A program made the translations under genes and the position numbers. The notes beneath the pieces were generated by a model. It did no database searches and was not told where the DNA came from. It saw nothing but the letters and a program-made list of their open reading frames with translations. A stretch of 64,000 bases of DNA, from assembly GCA_022113835.1 (NCBI GenBank), contig JAILWY010000016.1, positions 8,401,501-8,465,500 of the forward strand, written 5' to 3'. Of the stretch, positions 1-13,410 are shown one piece after another (the stretch's first letter is position 1; every line of letters begins with the position of its first letter). The DNA comes from Atopsyche davidsoni. Lineage: Eukaryota; Arthropoda; Insecta; Trichoptera; Hydrobiosidae.

Positions 1-3000
1 ACCTACTCTAAAAGATTCCTGATATTTTCCAACATACAATCAGGCAAATACAGGATATATAACAAGAAAGGCACACCCGCAAATTAATATTGATCCTTTT
101 TCCTTTCAATCTTCATTCTCGAATCAATTAATAACTACGTTCGCTTCTGGCCATTAGCTCCCTTACGTACACACATAGAGAGGCCTCCATCTAGCAGTGA
201 ATCGAATGGTTGAATGATTCCATCGTTAGGTGACCCGAGACATTAGCTAAACTTAATAGTCCAAATTTTACTTCCAAATAAAATATATCTTTTGATGTAA
301 ATACTCTTGAGTTTTTTTATTGGCTTCGCTTTATATTTAGATATTTTGGGACCTAATTGGCAATATTGAGGCGTAACGCCAGAGATCCGTCTGCTTGAAT
401 AAACCATAAAATAATAAATAAAGATTTTCGTCAAAAGTATTCTTCGCTCGTTTATTCGCTCAATTTTACTTATTGTATTCAAAGGCCTAATAATAAGATA
501 AGTTTACTTGTAAAGAAACAAAGACAAGCGAAAGTGCTTTGTTTCCAAATAATACCGAATGAAATGAGCAAAATAAAGCCGGCACAAATTTAAATGAATA
601 GTTAACAAGTATTTTGTAAAATATTATTTGTGAATAATACATTTCTATAATTAAAGAGTGTACTTCAATACTTAGAGATGTTAAAATAAACAGAAGAAAG
701 CTTCAAAATGCAACATTTATAACATTTATTGTAAAAAAGTCTTCATAGTGAAAAAGAAATAAGCTTTTAAAACCATTTATCAATAACATTTTTAAAACCC
801 GAATCTTTATTTATAAAACAGTATGTTGACCAAAACACAAAGAAAAAACCGAACGAAAAAAGCGTGAAGGCGCTAACCTAATAATTTAAATAAAATATTT
901 ATATTTTTAAAATACGTATTATTTTGTTCTATATATTATTGCAACTTGTATACCTGACCTGTAATGCTCTTCGTACGTTCGTCTTAAATAAATGAACTGT
1001 GTGCATGCAAATCCACAACACCTACGATAATAGCTCCGCAAATAATTCTAACAAAGTGTTAACCACATTAACTCGTATTTCATTCCAGCTACTTCCTTGG
1101 GGAGGCGGGCCTGGCCTCCTTTTCCGTTGCGTACGTTTCCCAGACACGAACTGTAATCTCTAATGCCCGGATCTTTTCTCTCTTCCTACAGAGGGAATTA
1201 TTCCGACAATTGGGTCAGGGCGAGAGAGAAGGCCGAGAAAAAGAGAAGACTCCATATTTTTTTATTACACGGAATAAACTCGCGCTCACGATGAAAAAAT
1301 TCTTCTCGGAAAACATACTGTTTTTGGAATTTAATAATAAACCACCTTATAAATATAATTATTTGAAATATTTTAATATGAAAAATCTTGCTTTAAAGCA
1401 CGTGGTTTGGATTTCTAAGTGTAGGTTAGGTAATCTCTTCTATATGAAGTGTTAATGCTATTATCTTTTCCATTGATAATAGCATTAACACTTCTTTCTG
1501 CTTTGCTAAAATAACAATAACTTTTTATAATATCAATAAATAATAATGAGATAATTGCATATTGTTTGCCCAAAAAGAGGTGTACAGAAATACCAATAAA
1601 TCGAATTGAAAATCAAAAAAACTGATAACAATATAAGTGGGCACAAATTGATGTCCAAGCAACGTATCAAAATTAAGGTTTTGTTGGTACTCTTCGTATA
1701 CTTGTTTACCTTAAACATCCCTGTATCGCCCCTGGGATCGCCAACGCCACCCTGGATCTCTTCAGCGCCCCAAAGGGGCGATATTATTTGCTTTTAGAAA
1801 TCAAGTCATGGACCTGGCAGAAAGTGTATCTTTAACTTATTATTTCATATTTTTATATCAAACACACAAAAGAATGCGGTTATGCTTGGATGCTGGGAAA
1901 CTAATTTAGTAGTACGAGTAAGTATCATTTTTTAACAAAGCCAAAGTGACATGCAATGGTTTTTATTAAAATTCAATGAAGGTACACAAAAACTTGTTCG
2001 GATCGAAAAAGAGTCGACGAAACAAACATATAGCTATTTTATATAATATTCATGGACCGGAGCTCCATAGTCGGTATTCTAACCACTTTAAGTGATTAAA
2101 CCATTAATTCCAAATTACCGCCCCTAATTAAAATACGAAATTGTATATTCCCGTACACATAAACGGTTGCGAGCCACGGTTAGAGCAAATCACAAGCTCT
2201 AACGATAATAATGCATGCTGTTAATTTATGAATATAATAAAGTAGGTAAAACCGGATCTTATTTGTAAACAACACTTTGTTCAAACTTATCGCACTGCTT
2301 ACGTGACATTGTATTTTCTCACGACAGAACATTAAATTTAATTTACAAACGTAAACTGCGATAACCCTACTTAATAAATAATATGAAAAGTTGATGAGCT
2401 GTTAATGCACTTTAATTATCATTCTTCAAATGAATTATTATAATAGTCTTCGACGATGCAAAACAAAATTATGATGTTTTAGCCAGTGAAAATAATACTA
2501 CCTAAGGAGTGAGGCCGTTTTGCGTATATTCCTACAAGGATCACTTGTTCCTTGTTAAATACTACGTAGAACGCGCACGCATAATACATATTTCACAAAT
2601 TACTGGGATACGTTTCTACGCATTACGGTGCAATTGTTTTAATAAATAATAATACTTTGTTTTATTAATTTCTACGAAATGAGTGTTTTCTTTAAATGAA
2701 ACGTTAAACGTACATTTCAATTAATTTAAATTATATTGTGTAAAGATCGTCTAATTTTAGAAAAATAAGGGGAGATTTAATATTATTTACAATTTCTGAA
2801 CATCCGACAAGACTTAAATATTTGTGGCTTACTATGCCGTTTGCTAGAACTCAACGTTTACTTAGCCAGGCTCCCAATCGATTGAATAGTGTTTACGATA
2901 GTATTCTTTACTAAGATCTAAGCAATACTAAGATATCAAACTAAAAACATAATACTTGGAAGGTTGTGATTCTATATTCACGCTTAAAACATTGTAGTTT

Positions 3001-3732
3001 ATCTCACAGAAATTTATAAATGTACGCGTTAATTATATTCTGTGTGTAAATATTCAACAGACCAAATGTCATTTTATAAAATATTACATGGAAGTTCTTC
3101 GAACTAAACTCTACGACCTGAAATCGAAATTTAAACGCCCATTTCGTATAATTTTGAATACAGCTAAAGGTTCGTATATAAACTGCACTACTATGTAAAG
3201 TTAGTATGATTTCAACAGCGAGGGATTTGGAACAAATGGGAATGTTACCCTTCAAATCCGGAACCTACCCTTATCCAGGCGGGGGATGGGGGCGGATATG
3301 CGCTGAAATAAAAACAGGGACTGGGGGAGACGGCGCACCGAGGTTGCACGCAACTTATGTTAATACCAGATTTTAATCATGAATAACTTATTGCCAACAT
3401 GTACTTTGCTCGGTCGGTTTTACAGAGTGAAGTTATTAACTTTCAAAATACTTCAATTAAAAAGATTCACATGTGTGTTTAAAGAAATAATGTGCATGTA
3501 TAATTTTTAAATAACATATAACGTATTGATTTATGATATAGGACTGAGTACAATTATTTTTTGCTGAATCGATACACAATAAGTGCACACAATTCTATGA
3601 TAACATTAAAATAGTTCATCGCTTTAATATCATTAAAAAACGTAATAAGATTTTTTATTTTATTTTTCTAGCGAACGTATCGAAAAAAAATATTTTATGA
3701 TCATCAGTTAAAACTGATAAATAGAGTTTTTC
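1..3732. other. Gene-free AT-rich stretch
   Basis: No open frame here has splice context, recognisable domain or coding bias. A somewhat GC-richer patch near 1,080-1,250 contains a pyrimidine tract and AG, but the frame that follows degenerates into AT-rich sequence, so I do not call an exon. The only clear structure is the short perfect hairpin listed separately at 1,446-1,494. Confidence 0.6.
1446..1494. repeat. Perfect 20-bp inverted repeat (hairpin)
   Basis: Left arm 1,446-1,465 (GAAGTGTTAATGCTATTATC) is the exact reverse complement of 1,475-1,494, with a 9-nt loop. The stem stops abruptly at both ends, which makes it shorter than a normal animal pre-miRNA. It may be the relic of a foldback element. 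Confidence 0.8.
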
Positions 3733-3830
3733 GCAATCAGCCAATAGCGTCCCACTATTATATATTGGGTGTTTTTTCATGGTTTCGCCTAAGTAAACTA
3801 CGCAAAAAAGGACGCTATTGGGCCAGTTAC
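3733..3830. mobile_element. MITE, family with CCAATAGCGTCC ends
   Basis: The unit starts with CCAATAGCGTCC and ends with GGACGCTATTGG. Inside is a shared core (GGGTGTTTTTT, then TAAGTAAAC). The same arrangement recurs several times at 21,821-22,345. It has no coding capacity. A GTGTCACAGCGTGTGTAG-like tail follows, as in the other copies, so the real element may extend to about 3,875. Confidence 0.7.
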
Positions 3831-6800
3831 TACTCGGTTGATAGTTGTGTCACAGCGTGTGTAGCCGGATTTAACGTAATACTGTTTTATTTTTCTCTTG
3901 TTGAATGGGTTATTAAGTGACGATAAATAATACAGAACACAGAAAATAGACACGAGAAGTTGGACGCGGTACGTTGACGGAGTACACGCAATAAGCGCTC
4001 GCCCTTGATTCTCGCACTGCAGATTTGCTTGCAGACGTCTGGACCTTCGCCCGCGGTCAGCCGCCATACCTGTAACCTGTTCTGGGAATGTTTATTTGTT
4101 AGCGGCGCATTTTTGCGGTGTTCCCGCCAGGCGGGCAAGCATGTGGTAGTGGCCGGAATACCTCCTCACCTCCTCTTCAGCCGAGGAGCGCGGGCTCTAC
4201 TAAGTTGGCTGGGGTAATCATTACTTGTACTTATCGCCGTATTTTGCAACATTGTAAAGAAGTGATAATATTTTTATATAGTATTGGCCTTTCCCTTGGC
4301 GGACGTCGGTGATGTCTTGAACGTTGAAAACAGAGATGTATTCGGTGTTTATGTGATTTGATGTTCAGCTTTTGTACCTTTATACTCGACAACCTGTTTA
4401 TTAGTGATGGTTTGGACAAGAAAAACTTCGTAATAACTTTGACAGAAAAATAGTAGATTTGGTCGGTTTTTAGAGATTGTGAGCTTTGTTAAATCTTCGT
4501 TCCCAAGACAGCAATGTTTTGTCGATTGTGAAGCTCAAATAGACGCTGAATATTCAACCTGATGAACTCCGGACATTCTTCACTGCATTGTAAGCTATAG
4601 CATTAAGGATTCCTTCAAAACATGGCACAGAATTGAATACCACACATTTCTAAAATAGCGTGAAGAATATCCCTATTAAACCACAACATTAAATAAACGT
4701 GGATAGACCATTTATTGGAAAGGAATTCATTAATAATTACACCAGTAAAAACAATAAATGTTAGCACTTGGAATGGAACGTATAATATTGTTATTCCGTT
4801 TTTATATAAAGAATTTACAGATTCTTCAACAAAAACCACAATGGATAAGATAAAAAAATGTCATTTCAATAATCAACTATCTACGAATAATATAGGGTAA
4901 CAATTGTTACGGTTAACAAGTAATCTTCACTTTGACATAGTGTGTATTTATAATCAACATATACTTTATAAAATATTGAATTGATTTGATCTCCATGGAA
5001 ATCCTAAAAAATGTTTCACAAATTAATAAATATATTTTATAATGTTTTAGAATCGTTTTTTATTCGTATGTGTATTTGTCAATTTTTAATTTATGTACTT
5101 TGGAGTGGGATGTTATGTATATTTTGAATCCAGTAAAAATAAAAATATATTGTAAAATTAAAGTCATGTGCGTAGTATTACTATAACATAAAGTGTAAAA
5201 TCTAAAAAATGTGATGAGATAATCGATAAGGGTTTAGTTAGGAATTCGTATATAAACGAAGATGAGCATAAACAATCGTCAAATAAATCTTGCGAATATA
5301 CGTCTACATTCCAATTGTAAAAAGCATGAGTTTGAAGATGAATTGATATAAATGCAACTATTTTAATATAAATATCTCGGCGAAATCTTGTTGAAATAAA
5401 TAGGTACACGAAATCTCTATTATTTATTTTTTGCTTACAGTAAGTGTTTGCAAAAAAGTTTTAGAATAATAAAAAAACTTAATAAATCACCGAGTGAGTT
5501 CTGAGCAAAAGTTGAAAAATGTAAAAAATAGCTTTGCTTTCTGATGTCACCATACTGGCGGCATTGAAGATAGAACTAGTAACTTGGATGTCGCCATATC
5601 GACAGATCGTATTTTTATTTAAGTTTATGTAATCATAAATTATATTTGGATAATCAGTCAGGTAGTTACACTGAAGTCATAGTTTTGAAGCCTTTAAATT
5701 TACACCAATTCAGCCTGTTGCGACCTTGTTTGTATTCAAAACTAGTAAAAATATAAAAGGTAATAATTTGTCATTGAAATTATAATATCGGAACTTAAGG
5801 CTTCACAGAATATGCGCAGCGCAGTCTACCGTCAGGATGTTTGTTAAAAACCAATGTCACCTAGCCGCCATAAAATTACAAAAAACATTGATATTATGCT
5901 AATTCTGAATGTTGAGTTTATTTTGAAAAAAATCTATATTTCTTATACCTACATCTGTATTTCTAACGGGGGAGATCAAAATGACCCCTCCTTTAAAAGA
6001 AATCCCCCAGCGGTAGGCAAGGACAGGTCACATATGTTTTTCCGATAATAAAAAATAAAACTAGAAGTAAATACGGAAAAATACAAAGTTTGCATATTTT
6101 AAGAAAAGTTTTAAAATTTGACAGCGACATGATAACATTTAAATGAGAAAAAAATTGTACAAAAGTTTGAAAAGGGTGAAAATGACCCCAATATTTTTTT
6201 TGTCTTTGAGACACTCAAAAGTGACGGACACTGCTAAAGATAAAAGTAAACAGAAGATATCGTCAGAGTTTAGGTTGCAACACAATATGAAATGTAATAC
6301 AAAGAAAAACTATCCGATGTTTGAAAAATATCAATAGCATCCGACTTACGTGTTACAAATCGAGTAACGGGAGCTTAGCGTCAAATAAGTATGAAATGTG
6401 CGCTGGTGACGCAGCCCGGTCGAGGTGCTGCGCGTCGAGTGAGCAATAAAAACAAACAGATATTCCCGGCTGCTAATGCCGCGCCTCCATAACCTTTTAC
6501 AGCCTGAGAGGTTTTTGACAACGCGGTCGCCATTTTAAGATTGTTTCCCTCGTGACGTACCGGGAACGGAAAATTACAGCTCGGCCGTAAACAAGGCGGG
6601 CAAAAACGTGAGCTCCGGCGAAATGAGAAAACTGAGAATATTGCAAAAAAAATACAACTACGAATATTTTTAATAGAGATTAAATTTCGTGAGTGACGAT
6701 TGACAAATTTAAAAAACCACGGGAGCGTATTTTGGGAATATTTTATTTCTCACATAAAACAAACGTTATCATAAAATACAAAATATACATTTTATAAATA

Positions 6801-7199
6801 TTAAGATTTACAATGCTAGCAATTTTACCTTTTTCGTTTTAATACTTTGTGGTAAAAGAAAATCAATACTCTAGCTTTAGTAACCAAAATACACGAGAAT
6901 TTAATTATTCACTTCATTTTAAAAATTAGATTTGATTCATTCGCATATTGAATAAACAGGCACGCAATCGCAGTGCAGAATGTAAATTGAAAATTCTTTA
7001 GAAATACCATTAAAAAGAAATAGAAACACGAAATAAGAATATTATATTTTTAAAGCTAAATAAAGTCCTGCATCGCTGTAGAGACCATTTAATATTTCAT
7101 GTGTATGATAAGAACAACTCGCCAGTGGCTACCTGTCCCTATAGCCGCAGCCATTTTATTTAGTTGAAAAGCAATAACACGGTAAGTTCGTGGTGTAAA
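3831..7199. other. Gene-free stretch with two GC-richer patches
   Basis: The sequence is AT-rich with no supported gene. GC-richer patches lie at about 4,005-4,215 and 6,360-6,640. The second is CpG-rich. Both lack a frame with recognisable protein similarity or convincing splice sites. Confidence 0.55.
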
Positions 7200-7450
7200 C
7201 AAAGTTATTAGATCGGTAACGGTGCCTAAGCCCCGATTCGGGGAGTCCTTTGTCTGGGAGCGGCGCGAGATTCAAAGTATGTTTGCTCTGAGAGGGGGCC
7301 CGGGGTGGAAATACATTTTCATAATGGCGGTAATGAACTACCGCCGAGCAAGCCTCTCACGGCCCACACCGCAGCCGAACCGACTTGTCCCGTCAATGGG
7401 AGGGAGGGGGGAACCGCACAGTGAGCGCACGCTTCGCTGAGCACGGCCAA
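7200..7450. other. CpG-rich islet, possible regulatory element
   Basis: A 250-bp GC/CpG-rich segment in AT-rich surroundings. One frame is open for 72 codons, but the translation is arginine/proline-rich and matches nothing I know. It contains homeodomain-like ATAATGG/TAATGAAC core sequences. A conserved non-coding element is a reasonable guess, not shown. Confidence 0.35.
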
Positions 7451-10400
7451 TCTTTACAATTTTTTTCCATATTAATGTTTCCAAACACGGGCTATATATT
7501 TATAACATGCATACATAACCCTCGTGACTCAAAAATCACACGAGCTAGAGACAAACAAGCTTTAAAAATCTTAAAGACTATAAACACCACAATCGAGTAT
7601 AAAAAAATTATGTAAAAAACGACAAAATGTTTTCAATGAAAAATGAATTAAATATTAAAATGACAAAATATGAGTGTTAACATTTAGAAACTTTTAAATT
7701 AATATATCAGTCTGAATGATTTCAAGTTAGACGTGCAAAAATTAAAATACATACAAAAACTAATAAATAACAACTCAAACCTTTCGAGGTTAATTTTAAT
7801 GAACCTTCAGTTATTTCGATAAACTACAAAACGACGACCTCCAAATGTAATAATTATTAATTTGATAACAAAACCACATCAGGATTTGAATTTGGTGCTG
7901 GAGAGGGATAAATAAACCCATGAAACGAAAATGGTAATTTTCGCCGAGCTGTTTGTACTCATAACAGAAAAACAAAGAATATCTTTACATTAACTCGTAT
8001 TATTCCGCAGAAACTTGATAACCTGAATTGTGGTTATTTGTTTTAATACGTGTATTTTTTTTAGTTTGCTAAGTATTGCGAAGATCGATTATTATAAAAT
8101 AAACTCCAAAGCAGCGTACCGACGACGACTTGCGACTGACAAGTAAATATGGCGAGCCGCCAGCCATTATACCGATCGCACAAATAAAAACTCCAATATT
8201 TGAGTTTCAATAGCGTCGATAAATTTGCCACGTAAAAAGGTTTCTGCTATTAATGTTTTATTCATAAAAACCAGTTCATAAAAATATAATTATGTACGCT
8301 TTTGTTATTTCATTGTCCGACCAATCATGGCCACTTTGTTTTAACCCTTTAAAGGACATATGCTGAAGTTTTTTTTTAATATTTAAACGGTAATGGTTAT
8401 GGTTCAAGTTTTATTGAATCTCTTCATCAATATTGTTGAAGCATATTATAAAGAAATATTCACGATGCATATGTTAATTTTTTTTAATAGTATACAGTAG
8501 AGTAAATAAAATTACAAAGTTGTAGGCAAAGCTTAAAAATAATAATAACTATTAAATTGTCGTTTTGGCATTTGACTGCCACTATATAAATTGACATAAC
8601 TAAATATTACGGCTGCTAAGAATTTATCTTCATTGAACAGTGAATCAAATGTACTTCAAACCTGGATGTGAAAATATAAATTTAGGAACTGTAAATTTCT
8701 TTTAGCCAGTTTATTATTAAATAGTGAAGATTAACTTTTTTATATGAAAATATTATTATTAAATAACACATTGTTAAATATGTATGGCTTAAATATATTT
8801 TAAATTGTCTATAAAAGTGTTAGACAGCCTCATTATGTTTCAACAATCTATCATAATATTTATTGATTGCATTAATTATTTGTAATTTATTACAATAGCA
8901 ATGAATATTGTATGTTTAATTTTATTTATAAATACAAAAAAAATCAAACTACCTGAGGTCAATTGAAATGAATATTGTTTTATATTACCAATGAAAATTT
9001 TCAAAAGTCCAAATGGTCACTTTATGTGATATTCAAAAAAATTATGATATTTTAAATAACAAAATGGAAAGAATCCTATTTGTCTAAATAAATAATAATA
9101 CACATACTTCTTTGGTAATCGTGTATGTTTATGAAAAAGTGTTGCATATATGGCGAACGAGGTTATTTATAAATATATATATTCCCCTCTGAGGAGCGGC
9201 ACCTGAAGATAAAGCAATTATTTTTCAAAGAATCTGTTAACAAGAAAACTAATTCAAAGATAATACAAGCATGAGTAGGAATTATTAATAACTATATGAA
9301 GGTTGCATACAATGAACTAGCTCCCTCGTTACAGAAGACAAGTGAAGCCCCGCTGCGGGGAAGACCCGGGGGGGGGCACACACAATACATGGATATGCAC
9401 AAAATATGATTTCCCAGCCCGTCGAAATATCAGAAGTATTCAAACCACAATTATCTCTGAGTGATGACAGCAAGCAACTCATCTTGATCAAATGGAGGTT
9501 TAAGAGTACGCTGCCGTCTTGTTTTAATACGAAAAATACACACAACTTTGCTATTTGTCTTAATGTTTACTCGTCATGTGAGTGATTCTTTCAGTGATAA
9601 CCATAACTTTATGGGAAACGACATGTTCAAATTTTTTGACCGTCGTTGTCAATTAACCTATTTCTACGGTGTTCGGTGCGTCGAAAAACTTGTCGCCGCT
9701 TATTAACGCTTACCAAAAACAAAAATCATAAAAATTTGTCAATACTCAGAATGTTCAACAATGCAACATTAGGTGTCTATTAATCCCAACATAATTAACG
9801 AAAACAGGTATGTCACACTATTTTATAAATCAAAACTATTCTCATTATGAATAAATGTGATTTTTTAAAGCTCAAAATTTATAAAAATAATACATCTATA
9901 CAGTAATTTATCCTCTTTTTTTTATTATTAAAAAATAACTTTTGTAAAAAAATTTAGTAATATAAATAATGAATTTCGTCGTTAAAGTATATTTCAGTAA
10001 TCAATAAATTAATTTGATCCAATCAATTCTATTTCTAAATCATTCTCAAAAAATAAAGTTAACATTTTTGCCTTTTGAATGAATACAGAATGGAATTCAT
10101 CCCGACTAAAAACAAAATTCGCTATCGCGTCAGACGGGCGCAGATTCGGAGCAGAGTAGGGGAGCGATAGCCGCAGAAGGTGGTGACAGGGTCACCCCCC
10201 CCCCCCGTCTCCGGCCCCCAGATACAGCCTGCGAAGCCTCCTCTAATGAAAGTGTAAGGGATGATTTATCGCGGATACAACAGGGCTTTCCGCTTATTCA
10301 ACTACTTACTTACAATTTTAAAATGAACACTAAAGGGTGTGCTTGACCTTTCGTGCTTGGAATTTGAGATTTATATCTAGTCGAGGGAGTTGGGTTGTCA

Positions 10401-11262
10401 GTTATGAAATTCGGCTTTAATGTTTGATTAAGTATTCTTTGCAATGAAGATTTCTCATTAATTTTCTATTCATAAAATATATTTGGGTGTTTATTGGTTT
10501 TCTGTGTCGTTAACCCTTAAACGTCAAACTGCGTAGCAGTTGGATTATATACCATGAATATTTTCATCACGTGGGAAAAACATTTGAAATATATATATTT
10601 TTTAAATATTTATAAATACTTATTTTAAACAAAAAAAAAATTTTTCGTGATAAAATCGCTTTAACACCAAAAAATCGATTGTGAGAATTATCAGCCATCA
10701 CATCCATGGTACAAAATTCAAATAGTAATCATTATAAGATTTTTTATAAATTACGCAAGTTGCTTTTTAAGTGTAGATTTCTTCAAACATGATTGAGTAG
10801 AGATTTATAGTAATACTAATTTTAGATACACTTAATAATGTGAAAAAAAAATTTGGCCTAAATTCTTTCGACGGGAGTTTATAAGTTATTAAAACGTCTT
10901 TTTGCCTGTAGCAAGCCTAAAAGGCTTTTGTTTCCTTTCAGCGTTAATCTCTCCTTCGCAATCTTTTTGAAATTCGCGCTATAATGACATCTGTTCTTAG
11001 AAAAATTAATTGTATTTTTTTAAAATCTCCCCCGGTTTAATTTCTCTTTGAGATTCCAAGGGGTGGAAAACTGCCTTTCTGTTAGCCTAATAAGGCTGCG
11101 GTTACACCCTCCGATTAACCCTTATATTTTAATATTAATACAAGGGTAGCGTAGCTTACCTATTTTGAATACAGGATTGATGGAGAATTCGTAGTAAACT
11201 ATTATTAAATAGTTTTACACTTAATTGCATTCTAAGGATTTAAATTAAATATAATCAAATAC

Positions 11263-11343
<81 letters not shown>

Positions 11344-13139
11344 AATATATAGGATATCAAGATCTAATTAAGTACTGTATGACATCAAATATCGATCCTC
11401 TTAGAAATTTAAAAACTCATCTAGTTTAGTACATGATAATATTTTCTATTCGTTTACTCAATGAACAGATTTTAAGCAATTTATAAAATCTAATTTGCAT
11501 TCAGCCTCTGTTAAGATCTTATAATAAATAAATAGCACGTCGCTAAAGATTTGACAATTATGTAGTATTAAAATACTATTAATGACAAATTGCTTTAATA
11601 ATCTAGAATGTTTACATAGTATAAAACCTAATATATTTTAATATATTAAAGATATATTAATTAATTTATACGTGTCTGGATTCGCCTGATTCTTGTGCTT
11701 TCGAATCTTTTTATAAGACTGTTTATTTTTCATTAAAATTATAATGTCTTCAGTTATTTAATAATACGTTTTAGAAACGCATTATGCTTAAAATAACCAA
11801 AAAAAGTATTCACAAATAAAAAGAAACTATGGTTTCATTTAAAATTTCAAGGTTTAATCGAATAATATCCGGTAAAAACTTAATTTGGTAATATTTACCT
11901 TTTTGGTTAATATAATAGGTATCTGTTTATAACGTTATAATAATTTCATATATGATAATTCTAAATAACAAAATATTTAAAATATATATAATTTTATAAT
12001 AAGACTTAGAATCCTCAAACCTGCTTTTAAGATACATGAGTAATTCTTTCAACGATTTTTCTCTGCTATGACAATTTACCACTCAGACTTTTACGTCTCA
12101 TGGGTGGAATTAAACGATAATTCTCTGACTAAAAGATTTCGATAAACTTTAAATTAAAGTAACATTGGTTGTATTAGATATTTAAAAAAATATTATAAAA
12201 AACAACCTATGCCATTTTTTATTAAGAATGAAAATAATTAATTTGTAATTTTACATTCTATAAATAGAACTGCAGGCTTAAAATTTCAATCTACTACACT
12301 CCACTACTGACTGCATTGGCGTTCAATTCACTAATGCAATGAAACGTTGCATCCCCTAAATTATTTTATAAAAAAAACAAAAATACGTAGGTAATACCCA
12401 GTATTTTAGTGTCCATTTTTTAATGAAATTTACAATCTAAGTGCGATGATGATTACATAGTATTTTTTATATCATAGGAACTCAAGATAATCACGCCACT
12501 CTAACGGTCAAATCAGAAATGATTGATTACAATCACTATTTAGTTAATTAACTGCGACATAATTAAACGATTGATGAGTTGAACGATGATTACGATTCGG
12601 CAGAGGTTTCACCACTCAGAGAGAACCAGCACTAGCTTGCTGAATCACCGATTGCCTGCAATGTCTCAAAGGATTTGCTATCGTTTTGCTTACCAATTAC
12701 TAAGATTTCAGGATATATATACTTGTAAGTCACACGCGTGATATGAAGCAGTTGACACGAACGAATAAATTATAGACAACTCTGGTGAGAATCGAGATTC
12801 TGGAGACACGATGCGACACAACTAACAACCGAGCGGTAACTAGCCAACAACGTCCTTAAATATATGCTAATAGCTAATTACAAAACGGCTACAAGTTGTG
12901 TCGCTGCGCGTTTTACTGTTGAGAGAAGAGATGTGTTAGCATTGCCTGCATCACATAGCAACCTAAAAAAGCTGCGATGTCACTGGTGTGGTATGTAATA
13001 AAAAAATTGTTTAGGTACATACTATATTAAACCATAAGGATGTAAGTCAATCTCGACAGGTAAATAAGTAACTGTTAGTTAGTGTATGTTTTAAAAAAAG
13101 TCAAAAGAATTTTGAGATCAAAGAGAAAAGTTTCCAAGA
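7451..13139. other. Gene-free AT-rich stretch
   Basis: No gene supported. It holds a GC islet at about 10,125-10,255 with a run of 13-14 C at about 10,194-10,207, a long TA microsatellite (listed separately), and a short patch near 12,880-12,930 that resembles the tail of the CCAATAGCGTCC MITE family (TTGTGTCGCTGCGCG). Confidence 0.55.
11266..11338. repeat. (TA)n microsatellite
   Basis: Uninterrupted AT dinucleotide run of about 70 bp. Length is probably polymorphic. Confidence 0.95.
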
Positions 13140-13410
13140 GGGGTAGCGAGCGGGCGAGCTCCGGCTCGGTGGCACACACGAAGTGTCGTATTGAACCCGA
13201 TCGAACGCAAGTTTATTTTTAATTTCCAGGAGCGGATCGGCGCGCGTAACTTTTACGACAAACTTCGGCCGCCGCCATTAGCCGGACTAAGCCGCCTTCA
13301 ATTAATTAAGGTTGAACGCTGCGGTGCGCGGGGCGGGGCGGGGCGGGGCGGGGCGGGGCGGCGCGGGGCGGGGCGGGGTGGCCAGGGCCGCACCGGGGCG
13401 GGGACATACG
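13140..13410. other. GC islet with (GGGGC)n run
   Basis: A GC-rich islet whose core (about 13,329-13,378) is a near-perfect pentanucleotide GGGGC array of about ten units. The plus strand could form G-quadruplexes. The frame across it is low-complexity glycine/arginine and is not credible as protein. Confidence 0.7.

Noticed and set aside
1210..1455. Possible exon after a pyrimidine tract and AG
   Set aside because: The frame soon becomes AT-rich without similarity or donor, and no partner exon is visible.
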